Shown here in pieces: positions 24,617-33,225 of a stretch of DNA of 64,000 bases; positions within the stretch are counted from its first letter, which is position 1, and the number at the start of each line of letters is the position of its first letter. Below the pieces are notes generated by a model. It was not told the origin of the DNA. It worked only from the letters and a program-made list of their open reading frames with translations, and made no database searches. The translations under genes were made by a program, and so were the position numbers. The stretch comes from Niabella aurantiaca DSM 17617 (GTDB taxonomy: Bacteria > Bacteroidota > Bacteroidia > Chitinophagales > Chitinophagaceae), in assembly GCF_000374125.1 (NCBI RefSeq), contig NZ_KB893626.1, positions 510,679 through 574,678 of the forward strand, written 5' to 3'.

Positions 24617-26188
24617 TTATAACCAATGTTTAAAAGTAAGGGTGGCAACGGTCGTATCTGTTTGATTGGAAAAAATGCTGAATCCGATATGGAAATCCTG
24701 CTTTTTCAAAACGGCGATGCGCTCCTTAACCAGCCGTATTCCTAATCCGCCGTGATACTGTTTGGTATTAAATCCGCTGCCATTGTCCCGTATGGCTATT
24801 TCCAGGTTCCTGTTCTCCTGCGAAACGAAGATCTGAAGGCTGCCATGCTCCCTTAACGATGAGATGCCGTGTTTTATCGCGTTCTCTACCAAAGGTTGCA
24901 GCAGGAGCGATGGGGTCATCAGGTTCTCCGCCACAACGGACTCATCGGTCTTTATCGTATAACGAAAATTGAAACGCAATTGTTCCAGTTTTATATAGGT
25001 TTCCAGCGTTTGCAGCTCCTGCGATAAGGGCACGAGTTCCTGTTCACTGTTATAAAGTGAGTTGCGCAGTAAAGTGCTGAATTCAGTGAGATAATGATTG
25101 GCTTTCTGATTTTCGTTTTTGTTCATCAGGTATTGAATAGACGCCAGTGCGTTGAACATGAAATGAGGGTTGAGCTGGCTCTGGATGGATTGAAGCTCCA
25201 GCCGGATCTTGTTGGCCTTTTGTTTGACGGCGTTTAAACGTATCTTATAAATAAGGTAAAAGAGGATGGCGGATAAGGCCCCACTGCCCAGGACCCACCA
25301 CAGGGTGGAGTGTTTCAGCGGTTGGATCTCCAATTCTATTTTCAGGGGTTTCGCCTTTTCTGCTGAATACTTTACATACAGCAAGTATTTTCCCGGCTGC
25401 AGGTTTTCAAGAAGTATGGAAGGGGTGTAGGACAATGCCGTGCTGACCCAGTTGCCGTCATTTATTTTGTATTCCAGCTTATCTAATTTCCCGGACCGGG
25501 CGTTTCTTAAGAAGTGTTCAAATAAGATCAGTACCTCGTTCCTGTCTGTTGTAAACGAGGTATAAGGCGGAGTTTTATCTGCCGGCACTATTTGGCTGAA
25601 ATGATATCCGGCATTTTTTTTCTTTTTCGCGATCAGAGCGGAGTCGGTGGTCATTAAGATCGGAATGGGTTCCGGAAAGACATAATTAAAAAGGAATTGA
25701 ACCAGCATCTTTTTATTCCGGTTGTCAAAAAGACCATAACTGGTAAAATAAGGATCGAAAGATAATGAACGGTTGTCATTAAACTTTGCCGCGTCATAGG
25801 GCCGCCAGCTGATCGCTGCAGAATTCGGATCCTGGTCATTAGTCACTTTGAAGCTATAGCCGGCTTCAAAGGAGTTCACCAAAATGATGTTTTCAGACAG
25901 GTCATTTACATCGATCCGGTAGGTATTGGCGTTGAGTTTTTTTATGTTGTTCTGTAATGATGTGTCGGTAAAGCCGGCATAATCTTTTTCCCGCAACCGC
26001 AAAGATCTTTGTAGAAGAAATACATTGAAAAGCGTGGGGTACGGCGCGTCATCCACGGCTTTACGCATCCTTGTTGAATCAAAGAAGGGAACAGGTCCTG
26101 TATCAACCACGGATGGAGCTTTTTGTGCCCGGCAGGGAAGCCCCGGTAATACGGAAATAAAGAACAGGAGCAGGCAATATTTATTCAT
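24617..26188 (-). CDS. LytS/YehU-type sensor histidine kinase
   Basis: The 523-residue protein has a signal peptide, an extracytoplasmic region of about 270 residues rich in beta strands, one membrane helix near residue 300 and a His_kinase domain with SQLNPHFMFNALASIQYLMN, followed by HATPase motifs VENAIKHGI and NGSGFN. The end of the periplasmic part (NDGNWVSTAL, LQPGKYLLYVKYS) looks like the Y_Y_Y/triple-Tyr domain seen in two-component sensors. The ATG overlaps the TlpA stop as ATGA, so the sensor is translationally coupled to a secreted thioredoxin-fold protein, which may belong to its input. Confidence 0.92.
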   Translation of the reverse strand: MNKYCLLLFFISVLPGLPCRAQKAPSVVDTGPVPFFDSTRMRKAVDDAPYPTLFNVFLLQRSLRLREKDYAGFTDTSLQNNIKKLNANTYRIDVNDLSENIILVNSFEAGYSFKVTNDQDPNSAAISWRPYDAAKFNDNRSLSFDPYFTSYGLFDNRNKKMLVQFLFNYVFPEPIPILMTTDSALIAKKKKNAGYHFSQIVPADKTPPYTSFTTDRNEVLILFEHFLRNARSGKLDKLEYKINDGNWVSTALSYTPSILLENLQPGKYLLYVKYSAEKAKPLKIELEIQPLKHSTLWWVLGSGALSAILFYLIYKIRLNAVKQKANKIRLELQSIQSQLNPHFMFNALASIQYLMNKNENQKANHYLTEFSTLLRNSLYNSEQELVPLSQELQTLETYIKLEQLRFNFRYTIKTDESVVAENLMTPSLLLQPLVENAIKHGISSLREHGSLQIFVSQENRNLEIAIRDNGSGFNTKQYHGGLGIRLVKERIAVLKKQDFHIGFSIFSNQTDTTVATLTFKHWL

Positions 26189-27456
26189 TGAAGCAGGCCG
26201 TTTTTTTTGATAAAAGAACCAAGACTGTCTATTGAAATATCTTTGGCAATAATAAGGTTATTTTTCCCGATCAGAAGATTGGAAGGCAAGGCGGGGATGC
26301 TGTACGTTTGCTCTATTCCGCTATCGGGTACTATTTGGGGATACCTGAGTTTAAACCGGCTGATGACCGCTTTCAGATCTTCTTTCCGGCTGTCCATTCC
26401 AACGCCTATAAATTCGATTTTTGATGTATCGGCCAATTGATAGTATGATTGGATGGAGCGTAGCTGCGCAATGCAGGGTTTGCACCAGGTAGCCCAGAAG
26501 TCGATGAAGAGATACTTTCCGGGCAGGCCGGCGATGTTCATCAGCTGGCTGGTCAAAAGCCTTCTTCCCTGAAGCGATGGCGCCCGGAAGCCAATTTGAT
26601 CAGAGTGCAGGTTATCCTTTCCGTTTATTTTTTTCAGCCGGATATGCTGCGTCAGGATGTCTACTCCCAGAAACTGGTAGGATTGACCTTTTATGTTTAA
26701 GAACCGGCCCTGTTGTATGATCTGACCGGAAGGAACACTGTCGGCTGCGAGACGGCCCTTTCCGAAGATCAGGTCGCTGTTAACGTAGGACAGGCTCATG
26801 AAATACCGGGGACTTATATAAAAATGATGACCGTTCCAGGCAGCACTGCCGAATTGCGAAAAATTGACCATGATCGTTTTGCGGGAATTCATGGCTACTA
26901 AAAGGCGTGCTTTTTCTGTAATGATCCTTTTGCCGTTGTATCGTTCGAATGTTATGGGGAAGGTTGCCCTTTCCATCATTCGCTTGTCTTTAAGGCTCTT
27001 TAAGCTGACGGGCGTAAAGGCGGTGTCATCACTGAAGTCATCATTGCGGTTTTTGTCAATGATCACCTGGGATTTACCGGTTGCTTTATGAATGCCGCTG
27101 ACGACATTAAAAAAACAATTGATTTCCTTTCCGGTAAGCTTTTCTTTTTCAACCCTTGCAAGCCAGATGGCCGGCAAGGAATCGGGCCGGGGATCTTTAG
27201 CGTTGGCCGAGAGTAAGTTTTGATACTGATATTGGTGTGGGAGAATGGTAATTACCCGTAGCTGAACGCTATCGAGGTTCGCGGGTATTCCTTTTAACAG
27301 GGACCCGTTGCCGGGTATGCTATCCGTAGTGATCGTACTGATTGTCCTGTAAAAGGGGCCATATCCGTTTTGCAGGGCAACAGGGATCCGTATTTCCTGT
27401 GCCGGACCTTTGTATCCAATGAGCAATGCTGCGCACAAAAAGATGAACTTTTTCAT
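26185..27456 (-). CDS. TlpA-like thioredoxin-fold protein with N-terminal extension
   Basis: From ATG 27456 the product is 423 residues with a signal peptide (MKKFIFLCAALLIGYKGPAQ); the open frame extends further but overlaps lpxL and lacks a signal. Residues about 300-423 are a TlpA/AhpC-type thioredoxin domain with FWATWCKPC (C325, C328), likely a periplasmic disulfide reductase. The first 280 residues are beta-rich and unassigned. TACTTTTG at 27491-27498 gives a promoter. It leads the tlpA-lytS-lytTR operon. Confidence 0.85.
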   Translation of the reverse strand: MKKFIFLCAALLIGYKGPAQEIRIPVALQNGYGPFYRTISTITTDSIPGNGSLLKGIPANLDSVQLRVITILPHQYQYQNLLSANAKDPRPDSLPAIWLARVEKEKLTGKEINCFFNVVSGIHKATGKSQVIIDKNRNDDFSDDTAFTPVSLKSLKDKRMMERATFPITFERYNGKRIITEKARLLVAMNSRKTIMVNFSQFGSAAWNGHHFYISPRYFMSLSYVNSDLIFGKGRLAADSVPSGQIIQQGRFLNIKGQSYQFLGVDILTQHIRLKKINGKDNLHSDQIGFRAPSLQGRRLLTSQLMNIAGLPGKYLFIDFWATWCKPCIAQLRSIQSYYQLADTSKIEFIGVGMDSRKEDLKAVISRFKLRYPQIVPDSGIEQTYSIPALPSNLLIGKNNLIIAKDISIDSLGSFIKKNGLLQ

Positions 27457-27490
27457 CTGGTGAATTTTTGAGTACTTGTCTTTTGAAGAA

Positions 27491-27498
27491 CAAAAGTA
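27491..27498 (-). promoter_or_regulatory. -7 element of the tlpA-lytS-lytTR operon
   Basis: The minus strand reads TACTTTTG (TAnnTTTG), 34 nt before ATG 27456, and supports that start. Confidence 0.45.
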
Positions 27499-27562
27499 CA
27501 GGCAGGCGCAAACCCGGTAGCGGATACTGTGTAATTGACGGTCGCTTATGTGTAAACGGACA

Positions 27563-28444
27563 TTATTCTCCCATCTCATCTCCCTCTTTCCACTCATGCT
27601 TCCACCGCCGGTGACTCCAGAGCCACATATCGGGGTGCTGGCGAATGGTGGCCTCGAGGAAGGTTACAAACTTCTTTGTCAGGGTGTTTTCGTCGGTATT
27701 GGTGCCGGGATCTTCCTCCGCTAAGGTAAAGGTTACCTGGTAGTAGCCTCTTTTCCGGCGCTCAATAGCGGCAAACAGCACTACGGCGTTGTTGGTGATG
27801 GCGCTTTTTGCCGGACCGATGGTAAACGCTGTTTTCCGGTTAAAAAAAGTGAACCACCGGGCCTTGTTCATGCGCCCGCCGGGGCTTTGATCGGCTACCA
27901 GTCCAAGACAGTACAGGGAGCGGCGGTAAGGGAGAAACTCGCGCGTCATGTTGTGCGCGCTGAGCAGTATGGCCCCGCTGCGGGAGCGTAACTTTTTAAA
28001 CACACGGTTAAGAGGTTTACTGCTGATGGGCATGTACACGCCGAGGAACAGGTGGCGGATCTTGCGTACTACCTGTACGTTCCCCCACTCCCAGTTAAAC
28101 GTATGCCCCAGTATCAGCTGCACACTGCGGCCCTGGTCATAATAGCGGTTGATCACTTCCCAGTTGCCGGTAAAACGTTTTTCAAAAAAGGAATCGGGTG
28201 CAGAGAGCAGCTTAACGGTTTCTACAAAGGAATCAATGAATTTATGATAGAAGTCTTTGGCAATGCGTTTCCGTTCTGCAATCGTTTTCTCCGGAAAGGC
28301 AATGGCCAGGTTATGCAGCACTACTTTTTTCCGGTACCCGATGAGATAATAAACTACCGCATAAAAAAGATCGGATAGCAGGTACAGCACCGGCAACGGC
28401 AGCAGGGAACATAAATATAAAAAACCGTAAATGACGAAATACAT
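27563..28444 (-). CDS. Lipid A-type lysophospholipid acyltransferase (LpxL/HtrB family)
   Basis: The 293-residue inner-membrane-associated protein has an N-terminal helix (about 3-22) and the LpxL-family blocks: HNLAIAFPEKT, LGHTFNWEWG with the catalytic His-x4-Glu, a GLVADQSPGG block, and a TFFNRKTAFTIGPA block. Members add secondary acyl chains to lipid A in Bacteroidota. The start ATG lies two bases from the edge of a heptamer-phased tract (28447-28516), which therefore forms its whole upstream leader. The C-terminal His/Glu-rich end is as usual. Confidence 0.88.
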   Translation of the reverse strand: MYFVIYGFLYLCSLLPLPVLYLLSDLFYAVVYYLIGYRKKVVLHNLAIAFPEKTIAERKRIAKDFYHKFIDSFVETVKLLSAPDSFFEKRFTGNWEVINRYYDQGRSVQLILGHTFNWEWGNVQVVRKIRHLFLGVYMPISSKPLNRVFKKLRSRSGAILLSAHNMTREFLPYRRSLYCLGLVADQSPGGRMNKARWFTFFNRKTAFTIGPAKSAITNNAVVLFAAIERRKRGYYQVTFTLAEEDPGTNTDENTLTKKFVTFLEATIRQHPDMWLWSHRRWKHEWKEGDEMGE

Positions 28445-28446
28445 TC

Positions 28447-28516
28447 AACTAATAAATCACAAATAAAAAATCACAAATTTCAAATCGCAAACTCCGAATT
28501 CTGAACAATGAACTTT
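28447..28516. repeat. Heptanucleotide-phased repeat tract (10 units)
   Basis: The gap between nadB (stop 28521) and the acyltransferase start divides into ten 7-bp units, of which the clearest are AAATCAC (twice, 28454 and 28468), AAATAAA, AAATTTC, AAATCGC and AAACTCC, all in one phase. The right-hand units shift to GAATTCT and GAACAAT. No coding sense is visible. Confidence 0.7.
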
Positions 28517-28520
28517 TTAA

Positions 28521-30137
28521 TTACAGCACCACATTCTGCACCAATGCGCTTTTTTCGGGATAATCTGTATTATAGTTCAGTCCGCGGCTCTCTTTGCGGA
28601 ATATGGCGGCCTTTACAATAAGATAACCCACCGTGATGAGGTTGCGCAGCTCCAGCAGTTGCGGTGAAACCTTGCTGGAACGGTACAGCTGTTCCGTTTC
28701 CTCCCACAAAAGGTCCAGGCGCTTGGAAGCCCGTTCCAGGCGGATGTTGTTGCGTACAATGCCCACATAGTCTGTCATTACCTGCCGCAGCTCTTTGAGG
28801 CTTTGGGTAATAAGGATCATTTCCTTGGGTTGCATGGTTCCCCTGGCATTCCATTCCGGGATCTCGCCGTGGTAATGGTGCTGGTTCAATGCACCGTTGT
28901 GCGCGTTTTGAGACACCTGCTCAAAACAGCGGTGGGCAAACACCACGGCTTCCAGCAGCGAGTTGCTGGCCAGCCGGTTGGCGCCGTGCAGTCCTGTGCT
29001 GCTGCACTCGCCCACTGCGTATAAGTTCCGGATGGAGGTGCGGCCCCATTCATCTACTTTAATACCACCGCAGCTATAATGCGCCGCGGGCGACACCGGG
29101 ATCATATCCCGGGTGATATCGATGCCGATGCTTTTGCATTTTTGATAGATATTGGGGAAATGTTCCAGGAATTTTTCCAGCTCAAAGTGCCGGCAGTCCA
29201 GCCACACATGCTCGGTGCCGGTCCGTTTCATTTCACTGTCGATGGCACGGGCAACAATATCGCGCGGAGCAAGATCTTTGCGCTCATCGTATTTTTCCAT
29301 AAAGGCCTCACCGTCTTTATTGCGGAGGATGCCACCATCACCGCGGACGGCTTCTGTAATTAAAAAAGCCTGGCCGGTAAGCCCGGCTTCAAACAAGGCC
29401 GTGGGATGAAACTGGATGAACTCCATATTTTCGATACGGCCCTTGGCACGGTACACCATGGCCACTCCATCGCCCGTAGCAATGCCCGGGTTGGTGGTGG
29501 TCCGGTACACCTGCCCGTTGCCCCCTGATGCCAGGTAGGTGGTTTTGGCCAGAATGGTCTCAATTTCGTTGGTGTTCAGGTTGAGCACATAAACACCGTA
29601 GCATTCAATGTCCGGGGTGGCCTTGGTAACCAGGTAGCCCAGGTGGTGCTGCGTGATCAGGTCGATAACGAAGCAATGCTTGACGATCTCGATGTTGGGA
29701 CAGGAAGCAGCAGCTTCCAGCAGGGCGCGCTCTATTTCCCACCCGGTAATATCCTTGTGATGCAGGATGCGGAATTCGCTGTGCCCCCCCTCTTTGCCCC
29801 GTTTATAATCACCATCCGCCTCGCGGTCAAAATTGGTGCCCAGCGCGATCATTTCGTTGATGCGGTCCGGACCTTCTTTTACAACGATCTCAACAGTATT
29901 TTTATTACATAGTCCGTCGCCGGCAATGAGGGTATCTTCAATATGCTTTTCAAAGCTGTCGTGCTCCGGGTCATTGACCACCGCCACACCGCCCTGGGCA
30001 TATTTTGTATTGGTTTCGTCCGCTGCTGCCTTGGTGATCACCAATATTTTTTTGTCGGGAAACTGTTTTGCCATCTTGTAAGCGTAGGTAAGCCCCGCAA
30101 TACCGGTTCCGATCACCAGAAAATCAACCTGCTGCAT
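28521..30137 (-). CDS. nadB: L-aspartate oxidase
   Basis: The 538-residue flavoprotein has the N-terminal FAD motif (VIGTGIAGLTYA), KYAQGGVAV, the LLHHKDITGWEIE-type stretch with active-site residues, QFHPTAL and HSCGG-like SAAHYSCGGIKVD. The C-terminal helical domain holds the NIRLERASKRL motif. It oxidises L-aspartate to iminoaspartate for de novo NAD synthesis with NadA. Given the broken nadR salvage gene 12 kb away, this de novo route is probably the main NAD source. No nadA or nadC is adjacent. Confidence 0.95.
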   Translation of the reverse strand: MQQVDFLVIGTGIAGLTYAYKMAKQFPDKKILVITKAAADETNTKYAQGGVAVVNDPEHDSFEKHIEDTLIAGDGLCNKNTVEIVVKEGPDRINEMIALGTNFDREADGDYKRGKEGGHSEFRILHHKDITGWEIERALLEAAASCPNIEIVKHCFVIDLITQHHLGYLVTKATPDIECYGVYVLNLNTNEIETILAKTTYLASGGNGQVYRTTTNPGIATGDGVAMVYRAKGRIENMEFIQFHPTALFEAGLTGQAFLITEAVRGDGGILRNKDGEAFMEKYDERKDLAPRDIVARAIDSEMKRTGTEHVWLDCRHFELEKFLEHFPNIYQKCKSIGIDITRDMIPVSPAAHYSCGGIKVDEWGRTSIRNLYAVGECSSTGLHGANRLASNSLLEAVVFAHRCFEQVSQNAHNGALNQHHYHGEIPEWNARGTMQPKEMILITQSLKELRQVMTDYVGIVRNNIRLERASKRLDLLWEETEQLYRSSKVSPQLLELRNLITVGYLIVKAAIFRKESRGLNYNTDYPEKSALVQNVVL

Positions 30138-30427
30138 GTGTACTGTTTAAAACAGTAAAAATAAGATTTATTTGGGTTTGGGAAGTAGGCGAAAAAAATG
30201 CAGGAGCGGGCGCATGGATTTTACTGCTACAGAATCGCTGACCGCTTCTGATTAACGATCAGCATCATTGCGGAACGCAGCAGCGGATCAGTAGTATTCA
30301 GTATGGAGTTCTATCATTGGCTTACTCAATATTTATGCACTGCCGGGGAAAAGCGCAACCGGTTGTCCTGTTCCGTCATGGTTCCGGTAGCGCTTCTTGT
30401 GTATCTTCGTTACCCAGGTAATTCAAA

Positions 30428-31336
30428 ATGAAAACAATTATGAGTGCTATGCGTAAAATAATAGGGATGGTGTTGATGACCAGCTGGCTGCCGTTTGCAG
30501 CAATGGCCCAGCCATCCAAAGTAAAGCATGTTATTCTCATCGGGTGTGATGGATTTGGGGCCTATGCGTTGCCCGGGGCGGAGATGCCACAGTTGAAAAA
30601 GCTCATGCAGGGAGGTGCCTGGTCCTTAACCGCGCGTTCAGTACTGCCCTCTTCCAGCGCAGTAAACTGGGCTTCAATGCTGATGGGTGCGGGGCCTACG
30701 GTGCATGGTTATACAGAATGGAACAGTGCTGTTCCCGAAATTCCGTCTGCAGATACGAGCCGGTTTGGCCTGTTTCCCTCAGTGTTCTCTTTACTAAAGG
30801 AGCAACGGCCGGAAGCGGTATCCGCATTGATCTACAGCTGGCAGGGGATCAACCCGCTTGTAGAAGAAGCCGCAACCACCATACGGGTACCCGCTAAGGA
30901 TAACGACGATTTTTGTGCCGATACGGCTGCTGCGATCATCCGGGCCCAAAAACCAGTACTGACCTTTGTGCACCTGGATCAGCCAGATGGTGTGGGACAC
31001 AAAGTCGGCCATCGTACACCCGAGTACTACCAGGAATTGAAAAAAGTGGATGCCCGTATCGGGAAGATCGTAAAAGCGGTGGAAGACGCGGGGATCGCGG
31101 AAGAATCGGTGATCATCATCACAGCAGATCACGGCGGAAAAGGGAAAGGACACGGGGGCAAATCGCTGGATGAGGTACAGATCCCCTGGGTGATCTATGG
31201 CCGGCGTGTGCAGAAAGGACAGGCGCTGAAGCACCCGATTATCACTTATGATACGGCCGCCACCATTGCCTGGCTGCTGAAGCTGAAAACACCGGAAAGC
31301 TGGCGGGGATTGCCCGTTAAAGAAGCCTTCCGGTAA
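30428..31336 (+). CDS. Type I phosphodiesterase/alkaline phosphatase-family protein, exported
   Basis: The 302-residue protein has a signal peptide ending AMAQ and an alkaline-phosphatase-superfamily domain. The metal site shows as GCDGFGAYAL with D, the nucleophile region SSSAVNWASML (Ser in place of Thr), D-Q-P-D-G-V-G-H-K (second-metal Asp/His) and TADHGGKGKGHGG. This is the pattern of nucleotide pyrophosphatase/phosphodiesterase relatives. The substrate is unknown. The start may be ATG 30428, 30440 or 30449. It is convergent with hxlR with only 11 bp between stops. Confidence 0.88.
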   Translation: MKTIMSAMRKIIGMVLMTSWLPFAAMAQPSKVKHVILIGCDGFGAYALPGAEMPQLKKLMQGGAWSLTARSVLPSSSAVNWASMLMGAGPTVHGYTEWNSAVPEIPSADTSRFGLFPSVFSLLKEQRPEAVSALIYSWQGINPLVEEAATTIRVPAKDNDDFCADTAAAIIRAQKPVLTFVHLDQPDGVGHKVGHRTPEYYQELKKVDARIGKIVKAVEDAGIAEESVIIITADHGGKGKGHGGKSLDEVQIPWVIYGRRVQKGQALKHPIITYDTAATIAWLLKLKTPESWRGLPVKEAFR

Positions 31337-31347
31337 TATCCCTTTTT

Positions 31348-31755
31348 CTACCGGGTGGCTTTTTTGAGTCGTTCTGTATATTCCTGTATAACGGCAGTTT
31401 TATCTTTTTTGATCTTTTTACCCAGCTCCCTGCGCGGGCAGCGGGCATCATAGCGGGCGCCCCAATCCATCAGCTCAATGATGACGGGCAGGAGGTCTGC
31501 GCCCTTTCTCGTGAGCCGGTAGATGTATTTTGACCGGTTGACCGGGGACACTTCTTTCGATAAGATCTGCGCCCCTTCCAGTACAGACAGCCGGTTGGTA
31601 AGGATGTTCGTGGCGATCTTTTCTTCAGACTGTAAAAACTCGCTGTAGGAGCACTTGCCCCGGAGCATTACATCCCTGATGATCAATAAGGACCATCTGT
31701 CGCCAAAAATATCCAGTGAACAACTGATGGGGCAATCCGATCTTCTTTTATCCAT
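31348..31755 (-). CDS. HxlR-family transcriptional regulator
   Basis: The 135-residue winged-helix protein has the family blocks CPISCSLDIFGDRWSLLIIRD, the KIATNILTNRLSVLEGAQIL recognition region and the YRLTRKGADLLPV wing. The first Cys pair (CPISC) is the usual thiol sensor position for some HxlR members. It is divergent from the SnoaL-like gene, with two CTTGCA-N3-TGCAA operators between them, so autoregulation and control of 31857 are likely. Confidence 0.92.
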   Translation of the reverse strand: MDKRRSDCPISCSLDIFGDRWSLLIIRDVMLRGKCSYSEFLQSEEKIATNILTNRLSVLEGAQILSKEVSPVNRSKYIYRLTRKGADLLPVIIELMDWGARYDARCPRRELGKKIKKDKTAVIQEYTERLKKATR

Positions 31756-31770
31756 GTTTTTTATAAAGTA

Positions 31771-31785
31771 CTTGCAATTTGCAAT
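31771..31785. promoter_or_regulatory. Probable HxlR operator 1
   Basis: CTTGCA-ATT-TGCAAT is an inverted repeat with one mismatch at the outer base. It shares the 11-bp AGTACTTGCAA block with operator 2, 33 bp away. Confidence 0.55.
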
Positions 31786-31803
31786 AACTTTACTAACTTA
31801 GTA

Positions 31804-31818
31804 CTTGCAAAGTGCAAG
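31804..31818. promoter_or_regulatory. Probable HxlR operator 2
   Basis: CTTGCA-AAG-TGCAAG is a perfect 6+6 inverted repeat. It lies just downstream of the hxlR -7 element on the minus strand, where binding would cover the start of transcription. Confidence 0.6.
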
Positions 31819-31820
31819 AA

Positions 31821-31828
31821 CAAAGATA
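31821..31828 (-). promoter_or_regulatory. -7 element of hxlR
   Basis: The minus strand reads TATCTTTG (TAnnTTTG), 65 nt from the hxlR start codon, with both operators between. Confidence 0.45.
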
Positions 31829-31856
31829 CGCATTGCTTAACACTTAAAAACGACAC

Positions 31857-32240
31857 ATGATGGATTATTCAGCTGCCACCAAACAACTTTTGGAACGTTA
31901 TTATGCCGGTTTTGCCCGGAAGGAAGGATGGGAGTCCATACTGGCCGAGGATTTTGTATTTACCGGCGGCGATATGATGCGGCCTGAACCGGTTGTGGGC
32001 CGGGCGGCCTACCGGCAGGTGATCGCCCGGTTTTCAAAACTGTTCAAAACCATGCGGGTAAAAGAAATGATCGTTGAGGGCGAACGGGCCTGTGTGACCG
32101 GCACTTATGATTATGTGTTCCCGAATGGTGCGCATATGACCGGTGATGTGGCGGAGATCTGGAAGGCACGGCACGGAAAATTACAGGCCCTGACCATATT
32201 TTTTGACACGCTGACGTTTCAGCAAAACACTCCCCTGTAA
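31857..32240 (+). CDS. SnoaL/NTF2-like protein
   Basis: The 127-residue protein has the NTF2-like cone fold signature (YYAGFARKEGWESILAEDF, VGRAAYRQVIARF, VTGTYDYVFPNGAHMTGDVAEIW). Such proteins may be small hydrolases, isomerases or ligand-binding proteins. It is divergent from hxlR and followed after 11 bp by the TfoX-like gene, so the two form a probable HxlR-controlled operon. Confidence 0.82.
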   Translation: MMDYSAATKQLLERYYAGFARKEGWESILAEDFVFTGGDMMRPEPVVGRAAYRQVIARFSKLFKTMRVKEMIVEGERACVTGTYDYVFPNGAHMTGDVAEIWKARHGKLQALTIFFDTLTFQQNTPL

Positions 32241-32251
32241 TAAGGCGTATC

Positions 32252-32605
32252 ATGGCATACAGTGAATCGCTTGCAAAACGGATGCGACAGGCCCTGGCAT
32301 CATTGCCGGATGTTGCGGAAAAGAAGATGTTTGGCGGGCTTGCCTTTATGGTCAATGGGAAAATGTGTCTTACCGTTGGCCCCGGAAGGATCATGTGCCG
32401 TATAGACCCGGGTATGCAGGATGCCCTTGTTGCCAGGGAAGGATGCAGCACGGTGGTCATGAAGGGGCGGGTCTACCGGGGATATATTCATGTAAGTGAA
32501 GCCGGGCTCCAAAACAAAGCAGCCCTCGGTTACTGGATCAGACTGGCGCTGGAATATAACAAAGTATTGTCAGGTACAGGCAGGCCAAAGAAGCGGCCGT
32601 ACTGA
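32252..32605 (+). CDS. TfoX/Sxy N-terminal domain protein
   Basis: The 117-residue protein matches the TfoX N-terminal domain: a helical start, KKMFGGLAFMVNGKMCLTV and a DPGMQDALVARE loop, with a later GYIHVSEAGL strand. The C-terminal TfoX domain is absent. Single-domain forms are common outside gammaproteobacteria and are not linked to competence. It lies 11 bp downstream of the SnoaL-like gene. Confidence 0.85.
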   Translation: MAYSESLAKRMRQALASLPDVAEKKMFGGLAFMVNGKMCLTVGPGRIMCRIDPGMQDALVAREGCSTVVMKGRVYRGYIHVSEAGLQNKAALGYWIRLALEYNKVLSGTGRPKKRPY

Positions 32606-32746
32606 TAGCAACCTAACAACATCTGAAATTCTTTTAACAGAATTCTAATAGGAGCCCGGGCCTCAGGACTGGTTTTTGTGGCAATAAACGGGGGCGTCAG
32701 TAATTGCTCCCGCAAATAAGATGATGAACTACAAAAATACAGTATC

Positions 32747-33104
32747 ATGAAAAAGAGAATTGCTATTCTGGCCACGCATGGTTTTGAAGAAAGCGAATTG
32801 AAGTCCCCCAAAGAACAGCTGGAACAACAGGGCTGGGAAGCCCTGATCGTAAGTCCCGAAGCCGGTAGCGGCCATTTGTCATGGTCCGCAGCTGCTGATC
32901 AATGCAGGTGTGGTAGGTGGCCGCCGGATGACCTCTGTGCCCGCCATCCGTGTGGACCTTGTTAATGCGGGGGCCGATTGGGTGGATGAGGAAGTTGTGG
33001 TGGATGCGGGATTGGTTACGAGCCGTACACCAAGGGATCTGCCCGCATTTAATAAAAAGATGGTGGAAGAGATCATGGAAGGTGTTCATGCAGGATATCG
33101 ATGA
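32747..33104 (+). pseudogene. PfpI/DJ-1-family protein pseudogene (internal deletion)
   Basis: The 5' part reads in frame as MKKRIAILATHGFEESELKS and continues to LIVSPEAG. After 32858-32866 the family sequence resumes in another frame as [13 protein letters not shown], carrying the nucleophile Cys, and then runs through [18 protein letters not shown] to a normal C-terminus at 33104. About 60 codons of the middle, holding a DxxxLPGG-type block, are missing. The junction GAAGCCGG fits both sides, as expected from slippage between short repeats. The gene is dead unless the deletion is an assembly artefact. Confidence 0.82.
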
Positions 33105-33225
33105 ACTATGGAACAGCAGGAGCGGTTTCCTGAACCTGCAAGTTCTCAGGGCAAAGCATCTCCCGCTTATTGGAAGTTCTGCGGCGTAGACGCCCGGGAC
33201 AGACTGCCGGATAAACGGATCTGTT

